DNA of 64,000 nucleotides. Origin: Mucilaginibacter daejeonensis. GTDB taxonomy: Bacteria; Bacteroidota; Bacteroidia; Sphingobacteriales; Sphingobacteriaceae. Shown one piece after another: positions 11,495 through 20,383 of the stretch (within the stretch, counting starts at the first letter, position 1; every line of letters begins with the position of its first letter). The stretch lies in assembly GCF_020783335.1 (NCBI RefSeq), contig NZ_CP086068.1:3844001-3908000 (forward strand). The letters are read 5' to 3'. A program made the position numbers and the translations under genes. The notes beneath the pieces are model-generated. The model was not told where the DNA came from. It saw only the letters and a list, made by a program, of their open reading frames with translations, and did not search any database.

Positions 11495-11917
11495 CTATCG
11501 ATAGAAATAATATTTTGTTACTGAGTACGGCTGGCCGGCCACCTTTGCCGCACCTACGCTATAATCAAATGTATTAAAGTTAAGGTTGATCACGGTACCA
11601 TTGTAAGTTCCGGTGGCATCCTTGATAGTGAAAGCGGTGTTGCTGGTCACATTGTAAGTACCCGAATTGAATTTTTCCCCTTTTACCGTAGTGTAAGCAT
11701 AGGTACCGTCCTCTTTGAATTCAACGCGGTATATGCCGGCCCCTGTTCGTGCTGAATCGATAGGCTTGTTATCCGCACCATAATTCACCTTCCAGGCATA
11801 ACGGAAGATCCAGCTGTCTGACATTTGCTTTTTCAGGTTGTCGGGCGTTTGCTGCTCATCCTTACACGAGCATAACATGAACAGGGCGATGAACAGTAAG
11901 TAAAAGTTATTTTTCAT
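11495..11917 (-). CDS. Small secreted lipoprotein, function unknown
   Basis: 140 residues. The N-terminus is a lipoprotein signal with the lipobox ending in LCSC (cysteine at residue 18), so the mature protein is expected to be lipid-anchored. After a charged linker (KDEQQTPDNLKKQ) the body is predicted by eye to be beta-rich, with a lipocalin-like pattern (YRVEFKEDGTYAYTTVKGEKF, then short strands). I do not recognise the family. It is divergent from the dicarboxylate symporter gene. Confidence 0.75.
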   Translation of the reverse strand: MKNNFYLLFIALFMLCSCKDEQQTPDNLKKQMSDSWIFRYAWKVNYGADNKPIDSARTGAGIYRVEFKEDGTYAYTTVKGEKFNSGTYNVTSNTAFTIKDATGTYNGTVINLNFNTFDYSVGAAKVAGQPYSVTKYYFYR

Positions 11918-12093
11918 TGTAGCGCTTCTTAATAGGGTAAAAATAAGGATTTTTCACTTATAAACACTGATAAAAGCAACTTGTGAGCAGCAGTGATACT
12001 TATTTGCCTTAGATCGCAACAATTATGTATCACGATATGGGCCAACAGGATCTTTATCGTATCATTGTTATTGATCGTGAACCTAAATATCTC

Positions 12094-13335
12094 ATGAAGC
12101 GTTTTTTCTCTAATCTTACCGTACAGGTGATCACCGCTATTTTGATCGGTGTGGTGGTAGGCCTTTACTTCCCTGGCTTTGCGCCCTGGGCCCAGCGGAT
12201 CAGCAAAATGTTCATCGGGCTGATCAGTATGCTTATTGCCCCTATCATCTTTTTCACGATCGTGCTGGGCATTGCCGGCATGGAAAGCCTAAAAAAGGTA
12301 GGCCGTGTGGGCGGTAAGGCATTACTCTATTTTGAAGTAGTGACCACCTTTGCGCTGATCATTGGTGTTACGGTGGCCAACGTGATCGGCCCCGGCCGTG
12401 GCATCAATATACCTATACCTGCCGAAACTGAAAAGGTGGCCCAATATCAACAGCAGGCCAGCGAAATGAACATAGGCGACTATGTGAGCCACATCATCCC
12501 TACCAACTTTGTGGAGGCATTTGCCAAAGGCGATATCCTGCAGGTGCTGGTGATCGCCGTGTTATTCGGCTTCGCCATGAGCCATTTGGGGGAGACCGGC
12601 AAGGCACTGATCCCTACTTTTGAGCGATTGTCAAAAGTATTTTTTGGCATATTAAAAATGGTGATGAAACTGGCACCTCTGGGTGCGTTCGGTGGTATCG
12701 CTTACACAGTGAGCACCCATGGCGTCAAAACACTTAAGCCACTGGCGGTGCTGATGGGTAGCGTGTATGTAACGATGGCGCTCTTTATCTTCATCGTATT
12801 GAACCTGATCTGTTACCTGTGCAAAGTAAGTTTGTTCAAGTACCTTAAACACATCAGGCAGGAATTGCTGATCGTGTTCGGCACCTCATCGTCGGAGTCG
12901 GCTTTACCGGGCATGATGGATAAGTTAGAAAAACTGGGTTGTGCACGCTCGGTAGTGGGCCTTGTTATCCCAACAGGCTACTCCTTCAACCTTGATGGTA
13001 CCACCATTTACCTGAGCATGGCCACCATATTTTTGGCGCAGGTATTTAACGTGGATCTATCGCTCGGGCAAGAGCTTAGTATCATAGGCCTGCTCATGCT
13101 CACCTCTAAAGGAGCGGCGGGCGTGACAGGTAGTGGCTTCATCGTATTGACCTCTACTCTGGCAGCGATCAAGATCATACCGGTAGAAGGCGTTGCCTTA
13201 CTGCTGGGTGTGGATCGTTTCATGTCGGAGGCGCGGGCCATCACCAACGTGATCGGCAACGGCGTGGCCACCATTGCGGTGTCAGTAAATGAGAACGCAT
13301 TTGACAGGGCTAAATATGAAGAGGTGACGGCGTAA
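12094..13335 (+). CDS. Dicarboxylate/amino acid:cation symporter
   Basis: 413 residues of the DAACS family (DctA/GltP), which imports C4-dicarboxylates or acidic amino acids with H+ or Na+. I chose the ATG at 12094 because the 23 codons before it add a non-conserved hydrophilic leader while MKRFFSNLTVQVITAILIGV starts with a normal first membrane span. About eight hydrophobic helices are visible; hairpin 1 carries the serine-rich motif GTSSSESALPGM, and the substrate/cation helix carries GYSFNLDGTTIYLSMA (the NMDGT-type motif, here NLDGT). Substrate choice between succinate/fumarate and glutamate/aspartate cannot be settled by reading. Confidence 0.92.
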   Translation: MKRFFSNLTVQVITAILIGVVVGLYFPGFAPWAQRISKMFIGLISMLIAPIIFFTIVLGIAGMESLKKVGRVGGKALLYFEVVTTFALIIGVTVANVIGPGRGINIPIPAETEKVAQYQQQASEMNIGDYVSHIIPTNFVEAFAKGDILQVLVIAVLFGFAMSHLGETGKALIPTFERLSKVFFGILKMVMKLAPLGAFGGIAYTVSTHGVKTLKPLAVLMGSVYVTMALFIFIVLNLICYLCKVSLFKYLKHIRQELLIVFGTSSSESALPGMMDKLEKLGCARSVVGLVIPTGYSFNLDGTTIYLSMATIFLAQVFNVDLSLGQELSIIGLLMLTSKGAAGVTGSGFIVLTSTLAAIKIIPVEGVALLLGVDRFMSEARAITNVIGNGVATIAVSVNENAFDRAKYEEVTA

Positions 13336-13340
13336 CGAAC

Positions 13341-13433
13341 AGCCCCTCCCAAACCCTCCCCGGGAGGGAGGACTTCAGAGTCTCCCCTCCCGGGGGAGAT
13401 ACAGAGGGGGCTCCTTCCTGGGGAGGGTTTGGG
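13341..13433. repeat. Nested palindromic repeat, CCCAAACCCTCCCC family
   Basis: Bases 13348-13361 and 13420-13433 are exact reverse complements. Inside are further pairing blocks (CTCCCCGGGAG core at about 13357-13367, AGCCCCTC with GAGGGGGCT, and CCTCCCGGGGG). The same core (AACCCTCCCCGGGAGGG) recurs at 34971-34990, so it is a dispersed family. Confidence 0.8.
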
Positions 13434-13491
13434 TAGCGCTACTTCTAAACTATTACCCATCTGCTCGGTTGTGTTGTAAACAACTACCGCA

Positions 13492-14058
13492 ATGAGATCA
13501 AATATTATTAAAGCTTCGCTGGCCGTATTCGCACTTGGCCTTTTCTGGATGGGCAAGGCTTCGGCACAGGAATACGTATCACCTACCAAAGCCGCGCAGA
13601 CCGGCCGCTCACCTGGCGTTAAGGTCAAACTCTTGAGTAAAAATGGCAACGTGAGCACCTACGTGCTGGTGTTTGCCAAGAACGACGAGATTATATCGGG
13701 CCTTACCGAATTTGCCCAAAAGTATAATGTTACCTCCGCACATTTTAAAGGATTAGGCGATGCTATGCGCGCCAAAGTGGGCTGGTATGAAAAGAGCAAC
13801 AAGCAGTTCAAAGTGATACCGATCGATCAGCCGGCCGAGATCACCTCGCTCATCGGCAACATCACCATGAACAACGGCAAGCCGGTGGTACATGCCCACA
13901 TTAACCTGGCCGATAGCAATGGCATGGTCCATGGTGGTCACCTGCTGGAGGCGTTCATCTTCCCAACTTTGGAAGTGTTCGTGACGGTAGAACCTACCAC
14001 CATGTATAAAAAGATGTATGAAGAGGCCGGCGCCTTTGTGATCGATGCTGATAAGTGA
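13492..14058 (+). CDS. Secreted PPC (DUF296) domain protein
   Basis: 188 residues. A signal peptide (about residues 1-25, ending ASAQ) precedes a single PPC/DUF296 domain (about 45-180), the fold shared by plant AT-hook proteins and free-standing bacterial proteins. The metal-site histidines of the bacterial version are seen in HAHINLADSNGMVHGGHLLEA (H134, H136, H150). Bacterial PPC proteins are usually cytoplasmic, so an export signal argues against a DNA-binding role. The function is unknown. It stands alone between a palindromic repeat and sucD. Confidence 0.85.
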   Translation: MRSNIIKASLAVFALGLFWMGKASAQEYVSPTKAAQTGRSPGVKVKLLSKNGNVSTYVLVFAKNDEIISGLTEFAQKYNVTSAHFKGLGDAMRAKVGWYEKSNKQFKVIPIDQPAEITSLIGNITMNNGKPVVHAHINLADSNGMVHGGHLLEAFIFPTLEVFVTVEPTTMYKKMYEEAGAFVIDADK

Positions 14059-14218
14059 TATTTGAACAGGAATTTTAGGAATTAGTAAAATGAGCCGGAT
14101 CACTGTTGTGGACGATCAACTGAGCGACCTGGCATTATGCCAATTCTTTATTTAAATAAATTCCGGTTCAGACAAATGATCACCATTTTCGCATTTTTTT
14201 ATTCTTGCCTCCACTTTC

Positions 14219-14248
14219 TTGCCTCTTATCTCTTTTTTTATAGCTTTG
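14219..14248 (+). promoter_or_regulatory. sucD promoter
   Basis: TTG at 14219-14221, a 19-nt spacer and TAGCTTTG at 14241-14248 match the Bacteroidota promoter consensus. The ATG of sucD follows 19 bp later. Confidence 0.75.
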
Positions 14249-14267
14249 CCGTACTAAAATCAAAACC

Positions 14268-15149
14268 ATGAGTGTTCTCGTAAATAAAGATTCAAAAGTC
14301 ATTGTTCAGGGTTTTACCGGTAACGAAGGTACTTATCATGCCGAGCAAATGATAGCGTACGGTACCCAGGTAGTAGGTGGTGTAACGCCAGGTAAAGGCG
14401 GCCAAACTCACCTTGACCGTCCGGTATTCAACACCGTTAAAGATGCGGTAGAGAAAGCTGGAGCCGACGTTTCGATCATCTTCGTGCCACCTGCATTTGC
14501 GGCCGACGCTATTATGGAAGCTGCCGAAGCAGGCATCAAAGTTATTATATGCATCACCGAAGGTATCCCGACCAAGGATATGATCCAGGTGAAAGAATAT
14601 TTAAAAGACAAGTCGTCACGCCTGATCGGCCCTAACTGCCCTGGTGTGATCACTGCCGATGAGGCCAAGATCGGTATCATGCCGGGCTTCATCTTCAAAA
14701 AAGGTAACGTAGGTGTGGTATCAAAATCAGGTACCTTAACTTATGAGGCCGTTGATCAGGTGGTTAAAGCTGGCTTAGGTATCACTACTGCTATCGGTAT
14801 CGGTGGCGACCCGATCATTGGCACCCCTACCAAAGAGGCTGTTGAATTACTGATGAACGACCCTGAAACTCATGGCATCATCATGATCGGCGAGATCGGT
14901 GGTGGTATGGAAGCTGAGGCTGCCCGTTGGATCAAAGAACATGGTACTAAACCTGTAGTAGGTTTCATTGCTGGTCAAACTGCGCCTCCGGGCCGCCGTA
15001 TGGGCCACGCCGGCGCGATCGTTGGCGGTGCTGATGATACTGCTGCGGCTAAAATGAAGATCATGGAAGAGTGCGGTATCCGCGTGGTGGTATCACCAGC
15101 CGAGATCGGTGCTGCCATGGCCGAAGAACTGGCTAAGATCCAGAAATAA
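14268..15149 (+). CDS. sucD: Succinyl-CoA synthetase, alpha subunit
   Basis: 293 residues, full length. With the beta subunit (not in this window) it interconverts succinyl-CoA and succinate with substrate-level phosphorylation in the TCA cycle. The CoA-binding N-terminal Rossmann domain shows [16 protein letters not shown] and GVTPGKGG; the C-terminal ligase domain carries the phosphohistidine in [12 protein letters not shown]. The gene is monocistronic here, flanked by its own promoter and a strong terminator; sucC at a separate locus is common in this phylum. Confidence 0.98.
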   Translation: MSVLVNKDSKVIVQGFTGNEGTYHAEQMIAYGTQVVGGVTPGKGGQTHLDRPVFNTVKDAVEKAGADVSIIFVPPAFAADAIMEAAEAGIKVIICITEGIPTKDMIQVKEYLKDKSSRLIGPNCPGVITADEAKIGIMPGFIFKKGNVGVVSKSGTLTYEAVDQVVKAGLGITTAIGIGGDPIIGTPTKEAVELLMNDPETHGIIMIGEIGGGMEAEAARWIKEHGTKPVVGFIAGQTAPPGRRMGHAGAIVGGADDTAAAKMKIMEECGIRVVVSPAEIGAAMAEELAKIQK

Positions 15150-15180
15150 GACATCAGAAGTAACACTTCAAGATAAACAG

Positions 15181-15215
15181 AGATCCCGGTCAGTTTGGCC
15201 GGGATCTTTTATTTT
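15181..15215 (+). terminator. sucD terminator
   Basis: A perfect 9-bp stem AGATCCCGG/CCGGGATCT with a 9-nt loop followed by TTTTATTTTAT, 31 bp after the sucD stop. Confidence 0.9.
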
Positions 15216-15331
15216 ATACCTATGCACTGAACACCGGTGAATAAAGTGGTTCAATGAGATTATCTTTTTTAGGAAAGATCAGCGTTTTTGACTTAACTTG
15301 CTTAACAAAACAAAGATCAGGACCTTATTAC

Positions 15332-16396
15332 ATGAAAAAGCTTACCCTACTCGTATGCTTGATCCTGTCGTTCGCGCTGACCAATAGCGACGCCAAGATC
15401 CCCAAGCCTCAACCCAACACCTACGTTAACGACTTTGCCGGCATCTTGAAGCCTGCACAAATCGCCTCATTGAACGAAAAGATCCACCGTATCGAACGAC
15501 TATCGACCGTGCAGATCGCGCTGGTGCTGGTGAACAAGATACCCGACGAGTACGACATTGAAGATTATACCCTGCTGTTAGCCCGCAAATGGCATGTGGG
15601 CAAAAACAAGAACGGCTTTGTATACGTGGCAGCCATAGACCAGCGTAAGCAACGGATCGAGGTTGGCCGCGAACTGAACAGCAAGCTCACCAACGCACAG
15701 TGCAAGGTCCTGCTCAGCAACATTAAACCTTATTTTAAAGATAAAAATTACGACGGCGGACTACAGAACCTGGTGCGCGAATTAGGCGAAAACCTGGTCC
15801 CTGCCACATCAACGACCACTGAACCGGCAGCTGCCGCAAAAACCACGCAGACCGCTACCGCCATTACTCAGCAAAAAGCTAAAAAGGACGACGGCAATAA
15901 TACTGGCATGATCATCGGGTTAGGTGTTATCATATTGGTGATCTGGATCATAGCCAGGATCGTGCGCCCACGCAAGCCTGTTTACGCGCAGCCACAGCCT
16001 GGATACGGCGGCGGCAGCTACAACAATGGTTACGCTCCGCAGGGTGGTATCAACATCAATAATTATGGAGGTGGCGGCGGGTCAGGCATAGGCAGCGGTG
16101 TTGGCGGCTTTGTGGCCGGCGCAGCTACAGGCTATGCGGTACGTTCGCTGCAAGATCGCCTTGACGACGATGACCGCCATGACCACCATGACCATTACGT
16201 GAACGATAATGACGATGATGAGGACGAGGTAGAGGAAGAAGAGACCGACAACTCACGCGATGACGACCCATCTGACTACGGCAACTGGGGCGACGGCAGC
16301 AATTCTGATACAGACGAGGATGAAGAAGAGGACGACAACTCCTCATCATCAGACAGCGGCTACGACGGCGACCGCGGCGCCACTTCTGATTGGTAG
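15332..16396 (+). CDS. TPM-domain protein with acidic tail
   Basis: 354 residues from the ATG at 15332, where a signal peptide begins (MKKLTLLVCLILSFALTNSDA); an in-frame ATG 26 codons upstream gives an implausible leader. Residues about 30-160 form a TPM domain (NTYVNDFAGIL opening; family called TPM phosphatase, though its in vivo role is unsettled). A hydrophobic span follows near 197-216, then a Gly/Tyr/Asn-rich stretch, a long acidic Asp/Glu/His tract and the ending DRGATSDW. It is expected to be membrane-anchored with the TPM domain outside the cytoplasm. A paralogue follows 31 bp downstream, so the two are probably one operon. Confidence 0.85.
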   Translation: MKKLTLLVCLILSFALTNSDAKIPKPQPNTYVNDFAGILKPAQIASLNEKIHRIERLSTVQIALVLVNKIPDEYDIEDYTLLLARKWHVGKNKNGFVYVAAIDQRKQRIEVGRELNSKLTNAQCKVLLSNIKPYFKDKNYDGGLQNLVRELGENLVPATSTTTEPAAAAKTTQTATAITQQKAKKDDGNNTGMIIGLGVIILVIWIIARIVRPRKPVYAQPQPGYGGGSYNNGYAPQGGININNYGGGGGSGIGSGVGGFVAGAATGYAVRSLQDRLDDDDRHDHHDHYVNDNDDDEDEVEEEETDNSRDDDPSDYGNWGDGSNSDTDEDEEEDDNSSSSDSGYDGDRGATSDW

Positions 16397-16427
16397 ACCA
16401 TTGATGCTTTTCAACTGATCAAAAAAG

Positions 16428-17420
16428 ATGAAGAAGCTTCTATTACTAGTAGCACTGCTCATCGGCACTACATGCTTTGCAAAATTGCCGTTGCCTCAAA
16501 AGAACACCTATGTTAATGACCTTGCACATTTGCTCACCAAAAAGCAGGTCAGGTTCATTAACGAGCGGATACGTGCGCTCGAGAACAAAACCTCTGCACA
16601 ACTGGCCGTGGTGCTGATCAACCGTTTACCGGCCGAGTATACGATAGAGGACTATGCTACCGCTATAGGCCGGAAATGGAAAGTAGGCAACAACGGAAAG
16701 GGGTTGGTGTATGTTTTGTCTGTTAAAGACAGGAAGCAACGGCTTGAAGTTGCCGACGGTATGCTTAAATACATTCCTGATAATGAAGCAGCAGAAATAT
16801 TAAGCTGGACCAAGATCGATCTAAAACATGAGTTGTATTTTGATGCGGTAAAGACGCTGATCACCCAGGTCGACGGCACTATCGCCTCATATAAAGCTGA
16901 TATTGCTGCAAAAGAGGCTGACGCGATCAGGGAAAAGATAGAACAGGACTCGATCGCTAAAGCGGAGGTGCTGGAAAAAGTCGAAAGAGAGAAAGATGCG
17001 GACACTACGTTCAGCTTCATTTTATGGGGACTTGGTATATGGTTATTCTTTTTGCCCGCTCTACATCTATTGATGTGTATCATCAGCTTCATCCATGATC
17101 TCTTTTTCCCCGGAAAGCATAAAGAAGGGTCGGTAAGCGAATCCTATTTACAGTATCGGGGTGACGGCTATAGCCCGATGGGTGCCCGCGCTGCTGCCAG
17201 CTACACCACTATCCGCCGGGTGATCCATAAGACCGTCCGCCGCCCAACGCATACCGAAGATACTCATGAACGACCACCAGAGCGACCGGCACCGAAGCAT
17301 ATCGAGATCATTGAAGAGGTTGAGGACGAAAAAAGATACGGTAACTGGGGTAGCGGTAACAAAAGCAGTTCGTCAGGCAACAGCGGCTTCAACGGTGGAG
17401 GCGCCACCTCTGATTGGTAG
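16428..17420 (+). CDS. TPM-domain protein, paralogue of the preceding gene
   Basis: 330 residues: signal peptide (to about 18), TPM domain (about 20-150, again opening NTYVNDLAHLL), a charged helical stretch rich in Glu/Lys (about 160-195), two closely spaced hydrophobic segments near 200-230, then a basic/polar tail. The last residues repeat the paralogue's ending (YGNWG, serine run, GGGATSDW), a shared C-terminal signature that suggests a common partner or sorting function. The middle and acidic regions have diverged. Specific function unknown. Confidence 0.85.
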   Translation: MKKLLLLVALLIGTTCFAKLPLPQKNTYVNDLAHLLTKKQVRFINERIRALENKTSAQLAVVLINRLPAEYTIEDYATAIGRKWKVGNNGKGLVYVLSVKDRKQRLEVADGMLKYIPDNEAAEILSWTKIDLKHELYFDAVKTLITQVDGTIASYKADIAAKEADAIREKIEQDSIAKAEVLEKVEREKDADTTFSFILWGLGIWLFFLPALHLLMCIISFIHDLFFPGKHKEGSVSESYLQYRGDGYSPMGARAAASYTTIRRVIHKTVRRPTHTEDTHERPPERPAPKHIEIIEEVEDEKRYGNWGSGNKSSSSGNSGFNGGGATSDW

Positions 17421-17473
17421 GCATAGTTGACCCATAAAAGCATTGCGGAAAAGTCGACCCAAACCATCGTTAC

Positions 17474-17634
17474 AAGTGTTACATGGATGTAACAAAATTC
17501 CCCAAATTTCCCCATTTTTTAGATTTGCGAAAATTGTAAAAACCCAACTTTTTCAAGAAAAAGCTGCATTTTTCTGAAATGTAACACCATTTGTAACACT
17601 TGAACACCCAAATGTAACACCTGATGTAACACTT
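17474..17634 (+). repeat. Dispersed element with TGTAACAC array, copy 1
   Basis: The 351-bp gap between the TPM pair and the M16 genes is largely this element. It starts AAGTGTTACAT and ends ATGTAACACTT, an exact 11-bp inverted pair. The interior has a conserved core (ATTCCCCAA, TTTCCCCA, TTGCGAAA, GTAAAAACCCAACTTTTT, AAGAAAAAGC) and then TGTAACAC units starting at 17580, 17592, 17613 and 17625, with a weaker TGAACACC at 17601. A second copy lies at 34817-34963. Both copies point toward the start codon of the next gene. It may be a MITE-like mobile sequence or a regulatory region. Confidence 0.85.
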
Positions 17635-17729
17635 CGAGGTGGCTGTATCAGCGCTCCAGGTTGTATGATGGGAAGTTATTGCAAATTTGATAATTGCATT
17701 TGTCTTACCATCTGGTACATCAAAAAGTC

Positions 17730-17737
17730 TACCTTTG
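17730..17737 (+). promoter_or_regulatory. -7 element ahead of the M16 peptidase genes
   Basis: TACCTTTG matches the Bacteroidota -7 consensus TAnnTTTG and lies 34 bp before the start codon. The only upstream TTTG (17699) is 27 nt away, too far for a standard -33 box, so the promoter is not fully convincing. Confidence 0.45.
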
Positions 17738-17771
17738 GCACTTTGTCAATTAAGATCGTCCTGAAATATAC

Positions 17772-19010
17772 ATGGTTAAATTCGACCGTTTTACACTAAG
17801 CAACGGCCTGCGGGTAGTTGTTCACGAAGATAATACTACGCCAATGGCGGTGGTCAACATATTGTATGATGTTGGCGCACGCGATGAGGACCCTGACCAG
17901 ACCGGCTTTGCACACTTGTTCGAGCATTTGATGTTTGGCGGGTCCATCAACATCCCTACTTATGATGAGCCTTTACAGCGCGTAGGTGGCGAGAACAATG
18001 CCTTCACCAGCAACGATATCACCAACTACTACATCACCCTGCCTGCCGTGAACCTCGAGACCGCTTTTTGGCTCGAGAGTGACCGCATGCTGAGCCTGGC
18101 CTTTAGCGAGAAAAGCCTGGAGGTACAGCGTAATGTGGTGATGGAAGAGTTCAAGCAGCGTTACCTCAATCAGCCTTATGGCGATGTTTGGCTGCGTTTA
18201 CGTCCGCTGGTGTATAAAAAGCACCCTTACCAATGGGCAACCATCGGCAAAAATCTCGAACACATCGAGCATGCAAAGATCGAGGATGTAAAAGCGTTCT
18301 TCAAAAAGCACTACAACCCGCAGAACGCTATCATGGTGGTAGGCGGTGCCGTGACCACCGAGCAGGTAAAACAACTGGCCGAAAAGTGGTTCGCCCCTAT
18401 CCCTGCCGGCGAAAAATATCAACGTGATCTGCCGCAAGAACCTGACCAGCACGAAGAGCGCCGCGAAACGGTGACCGCCAAGGTGCCGCTTAACAGCATC
18501 TACATTGCGTTCCAGGTGCCTGCCCGTACCGACAATGATCATTACGCACTTGACCTCACGTCAGACATCCTATCACGCGGACAATCATCACGTTTATACC
18601 GCTCGTTGGTACGTGATCAGCAATTGTTCAGCGAGATACATGCGTACCTGACCGGCAGTTTTGATAAAGGCATGCTGGTGGTTGAAGGTAAACCATTGGA
18701 GAACGTCAGTATAGAGGAAGCCGAGGCGGCCATTTGGAAGGAACTGGAGACCATCAGTTCGACCCCGGTAAGCGATGAGGAACTGACCAAGGTGAAGAAC
18801 AAGACCGAGAGCACCATGGTGTTCGCCGAGATGGCCCTGCTTGACAAGGCCATGAACCTGGCCTATTTTGAATTGTTGGGCGATGCCGACCAGTTCAACC
18901 ATGAAACGGAACGCTACCTGGCCGTAACTGCACAACAGATACAGCAACAGTGTGCAGCCACCTTCCGCAAAGAGAATTCATCGACCCTGATCTACCTGGC
19001 CGAAAAATAA
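17772..19010 (+). CDS. M16 family zinc peptidase, catalytic subunit
   Basis: 412 residues of the pitrilysin/insulinase family, M16B type (relative of mitochondrial processing peptidase). The inverted zinc motif HxxEH is intact as HLFEH (H48, E51, H52), with the downstream glutamate region NVVMEEFKQR present. No signal peptide is visible, so it is probably cytoplasmic. The next gene encodes the non-catalytic partner and overlaps by one base, as expected for a heterodimeric M16B peptidase. The substrate is unknown. Confidence 0.92.
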   Translation: MVKFDRFTLSNGLRVVVHEDNTTPMAVVNILYDVGARDEDPDQTGFAHLFEHLMFGGSINIPTYDEPLQRVGGENNAFTSNDITNYYITLPAVNLETAFWLESDRMLSLAFSEKSLEVQRNVVMEEFKQRYLNQPYGDVWLRLRPLVYKKHPYQWATIGKNLEHIEHAKIEDVKAFFKKHYNPQNAIMVVGGAVTTEQVKQLAEKWFAPIPAGEKYQRDLPQEPDQHEERRETVTAKVPLNSIYIAFQVPARTDNDHYALDLTSDILSRGQSSRLYRSLVRDQQLFSEIHAYLTGSFDKGMLVVEGKPLENVSIEEAEAAIWKELETISSTPVSDEELTKVKNKTESTMVFAEMALLDKAMNLAYFELLGDADQFNHETERYLAVTAQQIQQQCAATFRKENSSTLIYLAEK

Positions 19011-20290
19011 TGACCATGCTCAACAGAACACAAGCTCCTGACTTCAAGGCTGTGGATCACATCCATCTGATCAAGCCTCAACATACTACCCTGCCTAACG
19101 GTTGTCCGGTTTACATATTCAACAGCGGCGACCAGGAACTGGTACGCATTGAGTGGATATTTGGCAACCTGCGTTTCGACCCAAGTAAGCCATTGCTTAA
19201 TATGGCGGTGAACACCATGCTTACCGAGGGTACTTCTACGCGCACATCGGCCCAGATCGCCGATACCATTGACTATTATGGTGCCTTCCTGCAAGCAGAA
19301 TATGGCTACGACCGTTCGGCATTGACCCTATACTCGCTGAACCGGCAGTTGGCCAATACCCTGCCGGTGATCGTTGATATATTGACCGACAGCCAGTTCC
19401 CCGAAAAGGAGCTGCAGACCTTTGTGCGCAACCAGCAGCAAAAGCTGCAGGTAAGCCTGCAAAAGAATGATGTGCTGGCTCGTCGCGCTTTCAATAAGGC
19501 CTTGTATGGCGATACCATATATGGCCAGTCTGCCGATCCGATCGACTACCAACAGCTTCAGCGCGCTGACATGCTCGCTCATTTCAAGCAAATGTATCAG
19601 CCCGGCAACTGCACGCTGGTCATCTCCGGTAAGGTGGAAGACGACATTCTGGAGCAGATCACTTCAGCATTTGCACAATGGACCAATGGGCCCGAAGCTG
19701 CTGATACCAGCCAACCACCTTTGGTACCACAGCCTGAAAAGTTCTATTTCACCGAAAAGCCTGAGGCCTTGCAGTCGGCCATACGCATGGGCCTGCCCAT
19801 CGTGAACCGCACTCACCCAGATTTCCCGGCTTTGCAGGTACTCAATACTGTATTGGGTGGCTATTTTGGTTCGAGGCTGATGGCTAACATTAGGGAAGAC
19901 AAAGGCTATACATATGGCATCGGTTCGGGCATATCCTCACTGAGCCATGGAGCGGCGTTCTTCATTGCCACCGAGGTAGGTGCCGATGTTTGCCGTGATG
20001 CCGTATCGGAGATAGAGAAAGAGGTGACCCTTTTACAGACCGAGCTGATCAGCGAAGAGGAACTATCCTTAGTACGTAACTATATGCTTGGCTCACTCTT
20101 AGGTAGTTTAGAGAACGTTTTCTCCCATGCCGATAAGTTCAAGAATATCCATTTTGCCGGCCTTGGTTACGATTACTACGACCGCTACACCGATGTGGTA
20201 AGGACCATTACTGCTGAGGAGTTACAACAACTGGCTCAAAAATATTGGAACCTGAATGACCTGTACCGCGTGATCGTGGGCAAGTATTAA
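19010..20290 (+). CDS. M16 family peptidase-like subunit without zinc motif
   Basis: 426 residues. The start chosen is the ATG at 19010, which shares its A with the stop codon of the upstream gene (TAATG), implying translational coupling; the frame is open farther upstream but that part overlaps the catalytic gene. The HxxEH motif is absent at the expected place (NTMLTEGTSTRT), while the C-terminal half keeps the family substrate-binding R/Y signature (NIREDKGYTYGIGSG). It is therefore the inactive partner that completes the chamber of the M16 pair. Confidence 0.9.
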   Translation: MTMLNRTQAPDFKAVDHIHLIKPQHTTLPNGCPVYIFNSGDQELVRIEWIFGNLRFDPSKPLLNMAVNTMLTEGTSTRTSAQIADTIDYYGAFLQAEYGYDRSALTLYSLNRQLANTLPVIVDILTDSQFPEKELQTFVRNQQQKLQVSLQKNDVLARRAFNKALYGDTIYGQSADPIDYQQLQRADMLAHFKQMYQPGNCTLVISGKVEDDILEQITSAFAQWTNGPEAADTSQPPLVPQPEKFYFTEKPEALQSAIRMGLPIVNRTHPDFPALQVLNTVLGGYFGSRLMANIREDKGYTYGIGSGISSLSHGAAFFIATEVGADVCRDAVSEIEKEVTLLQTELISEEELSLVRNYMLGSLLGSLENVFSHADKFKNIHFAGLGYDYYDRYTDVVRTITAEELQQLAQKYWNLNDLYRVIVGKY

Positions 20291-20307
20291 TGCCGATTAT
20301 CTGCGCT

Positions 20308-20376
20308 CTGTCAATTTAATACAGGTCTATTGACAGATAGTTGAGCATCAGATAAATTTGGTGCTCAACTATTTAT
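20308..20376 (+). terminator. Double hairpin after the M16 pair
   Basis: Two adjacent stems: CTGTCAAT/ATTGACAG (20308-20315 with 20329-20336) and an 11-bp stem ATAGTTGAGCA/TGCTCAACTAT (20337-20347 with 20362-20372) followed by TTAT. The second is the likely terminator, ending just before the next gene. Confidence 0.65.
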
Positions 20377-20383
20377 CATTCCA

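Noticed and set aside
13008..13658. Minus-strand 216-codon frame
   Set aside because: It lies opposite the symporter gene, the palindromic repeat and the PPC gene; all three have better support.
17580..17632. TGTAACAC units as a CRISPR array
   Set aside because: Units are 8 bp with 1-13 bp between them, far shorter than CRISPR repeats and spacers, and no cas gene is near.
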